Part shown: in pieces, positions 41,940 to 49,917 of the stretch
Position numbering within the stretch: position 1 is the stretch's first letter
Layout: each line of letters starts with the position of its first letter
NCBI GenBank assembly: GCA_963797015.1
Contig: CAWCNV010000011.1
Location: 62,001-126,000 of the forward strand
Origin: JBBPZA01 sp963797015
Lineage (GTDB): Bacteria; Actinomycetota; Thermoleophilia; Solirubrobacterales; Solirubrobacteraceae
Direction: 5' to 3'
Length of the DNA stretch: 64,000 nt
The notes under the pieces: generated by a model
Told to the model about the DNA's origin: nothing
What the model saw: the letters and a program-made list of their open reading frames with translations, nothing else
The model's database searches: none
Program-made: the position numbers and the translations under genes

Positions 41940-43268
41940 GTGGACGTTCCGGAGACTCGTTACGCACGCAGCGGTGATCTGCAGATCGCCTATCAGGTCG
42001 TTGGCGAGGGGCCGCCGGACATCGTGCTGATCTCCTCGTACCTGTCGAACGTCGAGCTCTTCTGGGAGCTGCCGTCCTTTGCGCGCTTCTTCGGGCGGCT
42101 CGCGTCGTTTTCTCGGCTGATCCTGTTCGAACGGCGCGGGAGCGGGATGTCCGACGGGATCGCGGGAGCGACGCCGTTGGAGGAGCAGATCGATGACGTC
42201 CAGGCAGTGACCGACGCGGTCGGCTCTGATCAGCCGGTGCTGTTCTCGTATCTCGAGGGTTGCGGCTTGACGGCGCTGTTCGCCGCCTCCCATCCGGACC
42301 TGGTGCGGGCGCTGGTCCTGGTGTCGCCGCAGCCCCGCTTGGTGGCAGGACCGGGATACGAGTGGGCGCCGAGCATCGAGCAGCGCGCGGCATTCGTGAA
42401 GGACATAGTTGAGTTCTGGGGCACGGACTCGCCCGCAAACCCGTTGGCTGCCCTCGTTGCCGGTCAGGACGAGCGGCTGCGACGTCTGATGGCGCGCATA
42501 CAGCGCCTGGCGATGAGTCCTGCTGCCGCTGCCGCGTCGCTGGCGATGATCGGCGAGACGGATGTGCGTAACGTCCTGGCCAGCGTGCAGTGCCCGACGC
42601 TGGTGCTGCGCCCTGAGGAAGAGACGTACCTCGACGAGCGCCACTCGCGCTATGTCGCCGAGCACATTCCAGACGCCCGCTATGCGGAGCTTCCTGGGGA
42701 GGGGCCGTTTTGGCTCGGCGAGGAGGAGGCCGTCGCCAACGAGATTCAGCATTTCCTGACCGGCGTACGGCGACCCGTCGTCAGCGACCGTGTGCTCGCG
42801 ACGGTGCTGTTCACCGACATCGTCGGCTCGACCGAGCGTGCCGCAGAGCTGGGCGATAGCGCTTGGCGGTCCCTTCTCGAGCGCCACGACGGCCTGGTAC
42901 GCGAGGAGGTCGAGCGCCACCGCGGGCGGTTCGTGAAGTCACTCGGCGACGGGGCGCTTGCCGTGTTCGACGGTCCCAGCCGCGCGATCAGCAGCGCGAC
43001 CGCTCTCCGCGACGGGGTCCGCGACCTCGACCTGGAGATTCGCGCTGGCCTGCACACCGGCGAATGCGAACTGCTCCCAGGCGACGACGTCGGCGGGCTC
43101 GCGGTTCACATCGGCGCGCGCGTCAGCAGCCTCGCCGGACCAAGCGAGGTGCTCGTCAGCAGCACAGTCCGCGACCTCATCGTCGGCTCAGGCCAGACAC
43201 TGACCGACCGCGGTGAGCACGAGCTCAAGGGCGTTCCCGGACCGTGGCGGATCTTCGCGGTCGGCTAG
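41940..43268 (+). CDS. Class III adenylate/guanylate cyclase fused to alpha/beta-hydrolase fold
   Basis: A 442-aa two-domain protein. Residues 1-275 form an alpha/beta-hydrolase fold (IVLISSYLSNVELFW, LILFERRGSGMSDG), but the nucleophile elbow reads SYLEGCG, with no Ser in the G-x-S-x-G place, so it is probably a ligand-sensing pseudo-enzyme. Residues 280-442 are a class III cyclase domain: metal Asp in TVLFTDIVGSTERAA, then KSLGDGALAVF (second metal Asp), IRAGLHTGECE and HIGARVSSLAGPSEVLVSS. It should make cAMP (or cGMP) in the cytoplasm. GTG start at 41940. Confidence 0.9.
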   Translation: MDVPETRYARSGDLQIAYQVVGEGPPDIVLISSYLSNVELFWELPSFARFFGRLASFSRLILFERRGSGMSDGIAGATPLEEQIDDVQAVTDAVGSDQPVLFSYLEGCGLTALFAASHPDLVRALVLVSPQPRLVAGPGYEWAPSIEQRAAFVKDIVEFWGTDSPANPLAALVAGQDERLRRLMARIQRLAMSPAAAAASLAMIGETDVRNVLASVQCPTLVLRPEEETYLDERHSRYVAEHIPDARYAELPGEGPFWLGEEEAVANEIQHFLTGVRRPVVSDRVLATVLFTDIVGSTERAAELGDSAWRSLLERHDGLVREEVERHRGRFVKSLGDGALAVFDGPSRAISSATALRDGVRDLDLEIRAGLHTGECELLPGDDVGGLAVHIGARVSSLAGPSEVLVSSTVRDLIVGSGQTLTDRGEHELKGVPGPWRIFAVG

Positions 43269-43331
43269 TCAAGACCTCCGAAGCCCCATTCGAGCCGCCC
43301 TCTTCGGCGCCGCCGCTAAAAGGAAGACGTC

Positions 43332-43604
43332 CTATGCGTCGTACTGGCCGCCGAGCTCCGCCGCCTGGGGCCTACCTTTGTGCCCTGCTTCTTTAAGGAT
43401 CGGCGGGACCTCGGGGTCGGAGACGAAGTTCTGCCAACCCGCCTGATCCCAGTCGAAGAGCACCCAGACCCGGTCGTCCTCATTGGGATCGCGAAAGACG
43501 GTCGAACCCTTGGACCCGTGCTGCTTTCGCTTCTCAGCGCCTGTGGTTGAGAAGATGTTCAGGAAGCGGTCGAAGTCCTCGACCGTGGTCGTTGCAAGGA
43601 TCAA
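43332..43604 (-). CDS. Conserved small protein (ABM-like, 90 aa)
   Basis: A 90-aa protein: LILATTTVEDFDRFLNIFST, KRKQHGSKGSTVFRDPNEDD, RVWVLFDWDQAGWQNFVSDPEVPPIL. The pattern is that of small dimeric alpha/beta-barrel proteins (ABM/cyclase-like); function unknown. TTG 43604 is chosen because GAGGAGG lies about 6 nt upstream; longer frames have no signal. Convergent with the cyclase gene. Confidence 0.7.
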   Translation of the reverse strand: MILATTTVEDFDRFLNIFSTTGAEKRKQHGSKGSTVFRDPNEDDRVWVLFDWDQAGWQNFVSDPEVPPILKEAGHKGRPQAAELGGQYDA

Positions 43605-43730
43605 CTGTCTCCTCCTCTGAGGTATCTCGGCACCCCCGCTCGACGCCGATGGAGACGCGAGTGTACGCCCGTCCCGCCTGAGCTGCATCGAGTTCAGTCG
43701 ACGACCCTCCGCGAGCACGACTGACGTTCG

Positions 43731-43776
43731 CGTTCGAGGGTTCGCACGTTGTCCCGACCTCCCCGCTGACCCTTGC
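43731..43776 (+). repeat. Dispersed repeat, copy E
   Basis: GTTCGAGGGTTCGCACGTTG followed by TCCCGACCTCCCCGCT, the best match to the consensus core; its upstream half differs from copies A-D. Confidence 0.75.
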
Positions 43777-43798
43777 CCAAGCAGTCAGTCAGGCCGTA

Positions 43799-44077
43799 TT
43801 AGTCGAGCGCGCCGCTGGGGAGCACGAAGCGAGACGGTGCCCTAGGTTCGGGCCGGCCGCTCGCGTTGATACGCGATCCGTGGAGACCGTGTCGGGGCGA
43901 TGTCTGCGGCGAAGCCTCAGGTTTCCCACCGTGGGCGAGGATCCACGTCATGACTGCCTCGAAGTCGGCCCCTTCGGCGACGAGCGCCGCCCGCTCGATG
44001 ACGGTTCCGCCCGAGGGATGAGCCCGAGCCAGTCGAATGACCAGAGACCGAATCGCGTCTTCCTCCACGTACCCCAC
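43799..44077 (-). CDS. Conserved small hypothetical protein
   Basis: A 92-aa protein: VEEDAIRSLVIRLARAHPSG, GTVIERAALVAEGADFEAVMTWILAHGGKPE, then a Pro/Ser/Arg-rich tail. The HPSGG-x-VIERAA-x-AEGAD block looks conserved and helical; I have no function for it. GTG 44077 is the most likely start. Convergent with nothing; same strand as the SnoaL-like gene 97 bp upstream. Confidence 0.5.
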   Translation of the reverse strand: MGYVEEDAIRSLVIRLARAHPSGGTVIERAALVAEGADFEAVMTWILAHGGKPEASPQTSPRHGLHGSRINASGRPEPRAPSRFVLPSGALD

Positions 44078-44173
44078 CGTAGTCCTTTGCGGGCCGGTAC
44101 GGGTCCTCGTCCGAGCCCGACGTCGCGGAGGCTGCACGGCTCCGCCCCTCCGTGGCAGCACGCGTGGGTCGAG

Positions 44174-44599
44174 CTAAGGTGACGCCGGGGTTGCTGCGAA
44201 GTCCATCGCAGCCTGCACCGTGGGGAAGAGCTGTAGCCGAACCACTTTGTTGTCGTTCGGCCGGATCGTGTACAGGCAGCCGAAACGCTGGTCGACCGCT
44301 GCCCCGCTGTGCCTCCCCGTTCCCCAGAGCCGCAGATCCACGACGAACCGCCCTTCGCCGACCTCGAAGACCTCGAGCGGATCGAACCTGATCTCCTCCC
44401 AGGTCTCCAGCATCGCCTCCCATTGCCGGCGCATGCTCTCGTGGCCGCGGTACGGGCCAGTGCCGGTGAACACCGCGGAGACATCGAACTCCGCGTCCTC
44501 GGCGTATTGCTCCTGCATAAGGTCGAGCTCGCGGCAGTTCACCCACTCGAAACCCTGCCTGAACTGCTCATGGATCTCCGGTGACGCCGTCCGCGGCAT
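44174..44599 (-). CDS. SnoaL-like (NTF2 fold) protein
   Basis: A 141-aa protein related in pattern to the 38776-39198 product: EWVNCRELDLMQEQYAEDAE, YRGHESMRRQWEAMLETWEEI, FVVDLRLWGTGRHSGAAVDQ and VVRLQLFPTVQAAMDFA. ATG 44599 (MPRTASPEIHEQF) fits the family length; the frame stays open further upstream without features. Confidence 0.78.
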   Translation of the reverse strand: MPRTASPEIHEQFRQGFEWVNCRELDLMQEQYAEDAEFDVSAVFTGTGPYRGHESMRRQWEAMLETWEEIRFDPLEVFEVGEGRFVVDLRLWGTGRHSGAAVDQRFGCLYTIRPNDNKVVRLQLFPTVQAAMDFAATPASP

Positions 44600-45270
44600 G
44601 TCGCAACGATACCGTGCGACTCGGGGTTTCAAGGCTGCTCCGCCCTCCGTGATCCCAATCTCTGCAGATTCCAAGTGAGTGCGTGTAACCCGGCGCATTG
44701 TCCTCCTTGTGGCAGTCACTATGGGACACTCGGCCCAGGTAAGTGACGCACTGAGGGAGCGGGCTTGTCACGGCCATGGAGGCCGCGCACCGCTCAGGCT
44801 GAGGCCAATCGTCGGCTGGTCCAGCTAGCGAGAAGTCGGCTAGGGGAGGGATTCTCCGCTTAAGACGCGCCCGTTGGGCGAGGAGTAGAGTTGGTGTCCT
44901 CATCGCTCGTTAGGTCTCTCTTCTCTCTTCCTCGCGCGCGCCTGCTCTAGAGAGGGGCAAGGAGATCTGAGGATCATGCCGAGCACAGAACGACGGGTCG
45001 CAGTACAGGCCGCCCGACGTCGCGGGGGCTTGCACCGCGCAGACGGCAACCGGCGGGTTGGGCGAGCGATCCATGCCGGGAACGGCGCGCCGGCCACCCG
45101 CATGGGGGGTGCGTGGATCAACGGCCGCGAGGCGGGCGGCTCAAATCCTCGCTTTGAGCACCTCCGCGAATCCCACGACTAGAGCCAGGCCCGTCGGGCG
45201 CCCGAAGTTGAGCCGCGGCTTCCCCGGACTGGCCCGGGCGGGCGGCAGCGGGGCGGGCGGCCAGCGCCGG
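44600..45270. other. Intergenic region, one doubtful small frame
   Basis: About 670 bp. The only candidate is a 68-codon plus-strand frame from ATG 44976 to 45182 with AAGGAG about 11 nt upstream, encoding an Arg/Gly-rich product with no recognisable features. I do not call it a gene. Nothing else stands out. Confidence 0.4.
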
Positions 45271-46422
45271 TCATGCCGCCTGAGACCGTCGCGCTCGGGC
45301 ACGCAGCAGGAGTCCGCGACGGCTGCGTGACCACAGCCGGTCGGCGGTCGCCCACGCCGCGAAGCACAGGCCGCCGACCGTGCCCGTGACGGTCATCAGC
45401 ACCCCCGCGGCCGCCGCCGCCGCGACCCCGTCGCTGCCGAGGATCAGCACCGCGGCGGCGGCGCCGACGCTAGGACCGACCGGAAGCTGACCGAGCGCGA
45501 CGACGGCGATCAGCACGGCGATCGCATCGAAGAACGAGGCGTCGACGCCGACGGCGTGCAGCAGCATCCAGTTGCGGAAGATCTGCGCGAAGACGGCGAC
45601 CAGCACGAAGCCGATCACGCGGCTTCCGCCGCGCACGCTGCGCAGCACGGTGAGGCCGCTCCACAGGTCGCGGCCCTTGCGCAGGGCGAGATGTCGAAGG
45701 CCCGCGCTGGCCAGTGCGATCACCGCGATGGCGATGATCGGCAGCCACCACGGCAGGCCGAGCGGACCGATCAGGGTGAACGAGGTGAGCGCGGCCAGCG
45801 CTGCCTCGACGGCCAGGATCGGAAACTCGGCGGCGATCAAGGTCGGCACCTGCGGACTGACGACCGGGGAGGAGCGCCGCAGCGCGGCGATCCTCGCGGC
45901 GATCCCGAGCTGCCCGTTGATAACACCGCCCAGAACCTGCATGCTGGACGCGCGGTACAGGACGCGCCGGTCGACCGTTCCACCCGCCGCCCGGATGGTG
46001 AGATGCCAGGCCTCGCTGCGCGCGAGCAGCGCGACGATCTGAAGCAGCACGGTCACGGCGAGCACCCACGTGGCCACGTCCGAGAGCGCAGCCGTGAACT
46101 GGTGGCGTCGCCCGGCGAGCAGGAACACCAGGACCGCTGCGGTGGCCACCGAGCCCACCACCGTGATGAGCACCCGTCGGCGACGCCCAAAGTCCCGCAG
46201 GGCGGCAGCCAGCTCGCCCGGGCGATTCAGGCGGCGGGGTCGCGGCGACAGGCCAACCGGTTCGCTACGCATGAGGCGGCCTAGGTCGATAGCCGCCGGC
46301 GCCGGAGCCGCTCCAAACGGGGGCGCCCGAGGCTGACCCTGCGGTTGCGACTGACGATCCGCCCCGCGGCGAGCTTTGCCCTGCCGGCGTTCGGGGGTGC
46401 TCGATCGGGACAACACGCTCAC
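45271..46422 (-). CDS. LPG-synthase-type (UPF0104/flippase) membrane protein
   Basis: A 383-aa protein with a basic, Pro/Arg-rich cytoplasmic N-terminus of about 80 residues and seven to eight helices with the lysylphosphatidylglycerol-synthase TM-domain pattern (AALSDVATWVLAVTVLLQIVALL, SSMQVLGGVINGQLGIAARIAALR, LGQLPVGPSVGAAAAVLIL). The aminoacyl-transfer domain is absent, so it is likely a lipid flippase or related transporter. GTG 46422 overlaps the stop of the 62-aa gene (GTGA): last gene of a four-gene translationally coupled operon. Confidence 0.82.
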   Translation of the reverse strand: MSVLSRSSTPERRQGKARRGADRQSQPQGQPRAPPFGAAPAPAAIDLGRLMRSEPVGLSPRPRRLNRPGELAAALRDFGRRRRVLITVVGSVATAAVLVFLLAGRRHQFTAALSDVATWVLAVTVLLQIVALLARSEAWHLTIRAAGGTVDRRVLYRASSMQVLGGVINGQLGIAARIAALRRSSPVVSPQVPTLIAAEFPILAVEAALAALTSFTLIGPLGLPWWLPIIAIAVIALASAGLRHLALRKGRDLWSGLTVLRSVRGGSRVIGFVLVAVFAQIFRNWMLLHAVGVDASFFDAIAVLIAVVALGQLPVGPSVGAAAAVLILGSDGVAAAAAAGVLMTVTGTVGGLCFAAWATADRLWSRSRRGLLLRARARRSQAA

Positions 46423-46607
46423 GTCGGGCCTCCCGAGCTCCTTCGCAGTCGTCGATCATCCCCGCCCACGTAGGTCAGCTGGGCAGGCCGGACCTCTGTC
46501 CGCGGGGACGGCCGGTTCAACAGGTCGTCGATGGAGAGAGCGACCTGAAGCGGCAGCGCGAGAAGCCTGAGCGCCCACGCCCGTGGCTCTGCGGAACCAG
46601 GGCTCAC
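46419..46607 (-). CDS. 62-aa protein in coupled operon
   Basis: A short protein: SPGSAEPRAWALRLLALPLQ, VALSIDDLLNRPSPRTEVRP, then AQLTYVGGDD and a basic end. An amphipathic Leu/Ala-rich helix (about residues 10-30) is followed by an extended polar segment. No family recognised. Its reality is supported by exact 4-nt GTGA overlaps at both ends with neighbouring genes. Confidence 0.65.
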   Translation of the reverse strand: MSPGSAEPRAWALRLLALPLQVALSIDDLLNRPSPRTEVRPAQLTYVGGDDRRLRRSSGGPT

Positions 46608-46831
46608 GATCGCTCCGGCAGGGAGCGCGCGCAGTCAGCGTGATAGATCTCGCCGCCGCGGTGAACCGCGTGATCACCGGAAGAAATGTTGGCGGCGCAG
46701 ATAGGGCAGGAACGCGGGCCCGGGCCGCCGCGGAGCCCGCGCCAGGGGAAGTTCAGTAGCTCGATCCTGCCGGCCCGGAGTCCCCGCGGCTGGCTGCGGT
46801 TGCGCTTGGGAATCGGTTTCGCCGACTTCAT
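46604..46831 (-). CDS. Small treble-clef/LIM-like zinc protein in coupled operon
   Basis: A 75-aa protein with a basic N-terminal half (KPIPKRNRSQPRGLRAGR) and a C-terminal zinc site: CPIC, then after about 17 residues HADC (SCPICAANISSGDHAV and GGEIYHADCAR), i.e. CxxC...HxxC. This could bind nucleic acid or protein. ATG 46831 overlaps the upstream stop (ATGA), and its own stop overlaps the next start (GTGA). Confidence 0.7.
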   Translation of the reverse strand: MKSAKPIPKRNRSQPRGLRAGRIELLNFPWRGLRGGPGPRSCPICAANISSGDHAVHRGGEIYHADCARSLPERS

Positions 46832-47280
46832 CGCCGACTGCTCGCGCTGCTCGTCTTCCGTTCGCAACGGATCCGGGCCAGTTCGTCGAGCACCTCGTCG
46901 CGCCCGCCGCGCTTCAGCTCGTACTCGCGCACCAGCGTGAGCATGTAGAGGTCGGCGATTTGCAGCGCGGTCGAGCTCTCGGCGGGGTCGAGCGCGTCGT
47001 ACTCGGGGAGCGGCTCACGGCCCCGCAGCCAGCGCAGCTTGTCGAGCACCTCCCGGCGGTCTTCGTGCGATCGCTCGTAGTCCTCCATGCTCGCCAGCTC
47101 GGCCTGGGAGAGCTGAAGCAGCTGTTCGGTCACCCGGCTCGGCTTGAGACGGTCATACCGGGCGAGCATCAGTCCATACGCGCCCGCCGATCGCAAGTCA
47201 GCGTCCCACGCGGCCGCCACGTCAACGGTCCGCGAAAACCCCGTCCGAAGGCCGGCAGGTTCCGGCGTGGAGATCGACAT
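46828..47280 (-). CDS. YD/YERxH repeat helical protein, operon leader gene
   Basis: A 150-aa soluble protein with two copies of a helical unit of about 50 residues: unit 1 YDRLKPSRVTEQLLQLSQAE then LASMEDYERSHEDRREVLDK; unit 2 YDALDPAESSTALQIADLYM then LTLVREYELKRGGRDEVLDE. Units of this form (YD-x-L...YERxHxxRxxVL) recur in actinobacterial proteins, which I associate with DUF8129 without certainty. A paralogue lies at 52127-52546. ATG 47280 has GGAG upstream and a conserved structured leader at 47319-47392. First gene of the four-gene coupled operon. Confidence 0.72.
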   Translation of the reverse strand: MSISTPEPAGLRTGFSRTVDVAAAWDADLRSAGAYGLMLARYDRLKPSRVTEQLLQLSQAELASMEDYERSHEDRREVLDKLRWLRGREPLPEYDALDPAESSTALQIADLYMLTLVREYELKRGGRDEVLDELARIRCERKTSSASSRR

Positions 47281-47318
47281 ACGCAGCTCCTACAACTCGG
47301 GGTTGCGTGCCGAGGCTG

Positions 47319-47392
47319 GGGTCGACACCGCGACGCCGGCCGAGTGTCGGAGCCGGAAAGGCCGCCCGCCGTTTGCTAGGGCGAAGCAACCC
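47319..47392 (-). promoter_or_regulatory. Conserved structured leader RNA (candidate), single domain
   Basis: On the minus strand, about 40 nt before the YD-repeat gene, a 74-nt element has P1 GGGTTG/CGACCC, then TTCGCCC-x-AGCAAA-CGGCGGGC (short CGCC/GGCG hairpin), then CCGGC-TCCGACACTCG-GCCGG (perfect 5-bp stem). The same layout and loop recur at 51923-51998 with a different but still paired P1. An alternative partner for GGGTTGC, GCAACCC at about 47300-47306 beside the ribosome site, suggests a switching platform. No known riboswitch class recognised. Confidence 0.6.
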
Positions 47393-47535
47393 TCACAATA
47401 TCAGCCAACTTCACCCGCGTCCGCATCGGCCGGAAGCTCGCGTCCTCGCGCGCGACGTAGCTTGTTTCGTGAGGACCCCTCGACGGCGGCGGTAGCGCGC
47501 TTGCGCCCTGTGAACGTTCGGAAGACGGTCTTGCG

Positions 47536-48459
47536 GTGACCAGCGTCTCGCTGGCCGTCGGCGTGGGCCTGGTGTGTGCGTTGCTCTCGGCGCTGGGAAC
47601 GAATCTCGCGTTCCTGTTCAAGTACAGGGGGGCGCTCGCTGCACCGGACGTCGACGTGCGCCATCCGCTGCGCAGCGCGATCGATCTCTTTCGCTCGAAG
47701 TGGTGGAGCATCGGCTGGGGTGTGGCGGCGGGTGCGTTCGCGCTGCACGTGGCCGCGCTGTCGCTTGCCCCGCTCTCGATCGGCCAGGCGGTGCTCGCGG
47801 GGGGCCTGGTCTTCTTGGCAGTGCTCGCCGAGCGCTTCTTCGGCTTTGAGCTGGGCCGTCGCCAGTGGATCGGGATCGGCCTGGTCGCGGTCTCGTTGAG
47901 CCTGCTGACGCTGACCGGCGGCGGCGGAGGGAAGGCCAACTCGGGCTACTCCCTCGCGGGGATGATCATCTTCGAGGGCATCGCCGTCTGTGTCGGCCTG
48001 CTCCTCGTCGGCTCTCACCTCATCGAGCGCATCCCGGTGCAGCGCGGAGTGCTCCTGGGCATCGCCGCCGGGCTCGGCTTCGGGATCTCGGACGTGGCGA
48101 TCAAGGCACTCTCGGGAGACCTCGACAGCGGCCCGGTCGGCCTGTTGAGCCCATGGAGCGTGGTCATCGTGACGGCGGCGGTGTTCTCGTTCTTCGCCTC
48201 TGCTCGCAGCCTCCAGCTCGGCGACGGCGTCGCGGTGATCGCCGTCACCTCGGTCGCGGCGAACCTGTCCACGATCCTCGCCGGCCTCGCGGTCTTCGGA
48301 GACCGGCTCGGCAACAACCCGCTCGTGGTCGGCGTGCGCGTCGCGGCGTTCGCCCTGATCCTCGTGGGCGCAGCGCTGATCCCCGCGCCCGTGCGCGCCG
48401 GCAAATCCCTCGATGAATCAGCCGCGGAGCCTGAGAGCCCAACCAGCAGCCCCGCCTGA
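47536..48459 (+). CDS. DMT-superfamily (EamA/NIPA-like) transporter
   Basis: A 307-aa membrane protein with nine or ten helices in two repeats: SVSLAVGVGLVCALLSALGT, LAPLSIGQAVLAGGLVFLAV, then GIAAGLGFGISDVAIKALSG and VAVIAVTSVAANLSTILAGL. The layout fits the drug/metabolite transporter superfamily, NIPA/EamA-like branch. Substrate unknown. GTG 47536; it diverges from the YD-repeat operon, with the leader RNA between them on the other strand. Confidence 0.82.
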   Translation: MTSVSLAVGVGLVCALLSALGTNLAFLFKYRGALAAPDVDVRHPLRSAIDLFRSKWWSIGWGVAAGAFALHVAALSLAPLSIGQAVLAGGLVFLAVLAERFFGFELGRRQWIGIGLVAVSLSLLTLTGGGGGKANSGYSLAGMIIFEGIAVCVGLLLVGSHLIERIPVQRGVLLGIAAGLGFGISDVAIKALSGDLDSGPVGLLSPWSVVIVTAAVFSFFASARSLQLGDGVAVIAVTSVAANLSTILAGLAVFGDRLGNNPLVVGVRVAAFALILVGAALIPAPVRAGKSLDESAAEPESPTSSPA

Positions 48460-48491
48460 GCCAGCTCTCCCGCTGGCGCCCGAGGTCGTCC

Positions 48492-49601
48492 TCAGGCTCG
48501 CGTGAGAGTGCCGACCTTGCCTTCGATGCAGTCGAGCAGCTGGCGGTAGGAGTCGCAGAAGGAAGCCACGCCCTCGCGCTCGAGCTCGGCGGTGATGCGG
48601 TCGAGGTCGACGCCGGCCTTGCCCGCGGCGGCCAGAACGTCATGAGCCGCCGGGGAGTCGGCATCCACCGTGCGCGCCACCTCCCCGTGGTCGGCGAACG
48701 CCCGGAGGGTCTTCTCGGGCATCGTGTTGACCACGTCGGGGCCTACGAGCTCGCTGACATAGAGGAGGTCCGAATAGCGCGGATCCTTGGTCCCGGTGCT
48801 CGCCCACAGTGGCCGCTGGGGCGTGGCGCCGTGGCGCAGGAGCTGCTCCCAGGCCGGGCCAGAGAACTTGGCGAGATAGCGTCGGTAGGCGACGCGAGCG
48901 TTGGCGACCGCGACTTGACCGCGCAGGTCGGAATCTTCCGGCAGCTCGGCGTCGACCTTGGTGTCGATGCGCGAGAGGAAGAACGACGCGACCGACGCGA
49001 TCCCGCTCAGAGGCTCGCCGGCGTCGACACGGCGGCGGAGTCCGCGCATGTACGCGTCGATCACCTCCTCATAACGCTCGACCGCGAACAGGAGCGTGAC
49101 GTTGACGTTGACGCCAAGACGGGTCAGCCCTTCGATCGCGTCCAGCCCGGCCGTGGTCCCCGGGACCTTGATCATCACGTTGGGCTCGTCCAGACGCTCC
49201 CAGAGATCGAGCGCCTGCGCGACGGTCGCCCCGGTGTCGTCGGCGAGCTCGGGCGTGCACTCGAACGAGACGTAGCCGTCGCGCCCCCTGGTGCGATCGT
49301 AGGTGTCCCGTAGCTCGCGGGCCGCGGCCCGAACATCGTCGAGCGCAAGCGCGAAGAAGAGCTCCTGCGTGTCGTGCCGGCCGCCCGCGGCAAGCTCGTG
49401 GAGCTGGCGGTCGTAGCGATCGGAGCCCGTGATCGCCTTGGCGAATATCGTCGGATTCGAGGTCGCGCCGCTGACCGCGAAGTCGCGGATCAGCTCGCTG
49501 AACCGGCCGCTCTCCAAGAGCTCACGCGAGAGCGTGTCGAGCCAGATCGAGACGCCGGCATTCTGCAGGCGTCGTAGACGGTTCTTGTCATCACCGTGCA
49601 T
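48492..49601 (-). CDS. tal: Transaldolase
   Basis: A 369-aa transaldolase of the actinobacterial long form. Motifs: GVSIWLDTLSRELLESG, AVSGATSNPTIFAKAI, the Schiff-base Lys in NVMIKVPGT, GVNVNVTLLFAVERYEEV, WASTGTKDPRYSDLLYVSEL and a C-terminal helical part. It transfers dihydroxyacetone units in the pentose phosphate pathway. ATG 49601 follows AAGAGG by about 8 nt; the frame remains open upstream without family sequence. Confidence 0.96.
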   Translation of the reverse strand: MHGDDKNRLRRLQNAGVSIWLDTLSRELLESGRFSELIRDFAVSGATSNPTIFAKAITGSDRYDRQLHELAAGGRHDTQELFFALALDDVRAAARELRDTYDRTRGRDGYVSFECTPELADDTGATVAQALDLWERLDEPNVMIKVPGTTAGLDAIEGLTRLGVNVNVTLLFAVERYEEVIDAYMRGLRRRVDAGEPLSGIASVASFFLSRIDTKVDAELPEDSDLRGQVAVANARVAYRRYLAKFSGPAWEQLLRHGATPQRPLWASTGTKDPRYSDLLYVSELVGPDVVNTMPEKTLRAFADHGEVARTVDADSPAAHDVLAAAGKAGVDLDRITAELEREGVASFCDSYRQLLDCIEGKVGTLTRA

Positions 49602-49917
49602 GGGGTTCCTCTTCTCGTGTGGCGGCGGCGCTGTGCCAGTCCGGCGGGTAGGCGTCGACCATGTACTCATGCATGGCGACCTTCCCGAGCACCGGAGCCC
49701 ACTGGGATCCGGTTGCTCTCCTATGGAAACGGCTCTTCCGTCGCTGGGGACGAAACTGTCCGTGAGGTCGCCGTTCGGCGTGCGGCCGGCGGTGCTCTGC
49801 GCGAAGTCGCTTCGCAGAAGCGGTGAAATGGCCTTGTGACACCACTGTACTCGCTTCTACAGGCCGGCTGATGACGCTCCCCGACGCAAGCGACCGTCCT
49901 CGGCCTTCGAGGGCTCG
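49602..49917. other. Intergenic region, no gene seen
   Basis: About 315 bp between tal and the antiporter, both on the minus strand. I see no gene, strong hairpin or repeat; promoter elements for tal presumably lie here. Confidence 0.5.

Noticed and set aside
27301..43776. Treating the dispersed repeats as a CRISPR array
   Set aside because: Copies are kilobases apart with no regular spacers and no cas genes.
44976..45182. 68-codon frame with AAGGAG upstream
   Set aside because: No family features, Arg/Gly-rich, wide spacing to the ribosome site; not enough support for a gene.
47319..47392. Reading the leader as a c-di-GMP-I (GEMM) riboswitch
   Set aside because: GCAAA and a GGCCGGCTA-like block suggested it, but the invariant GGGACGCAAAGCC segment and the GNRA-docking layout are absent.
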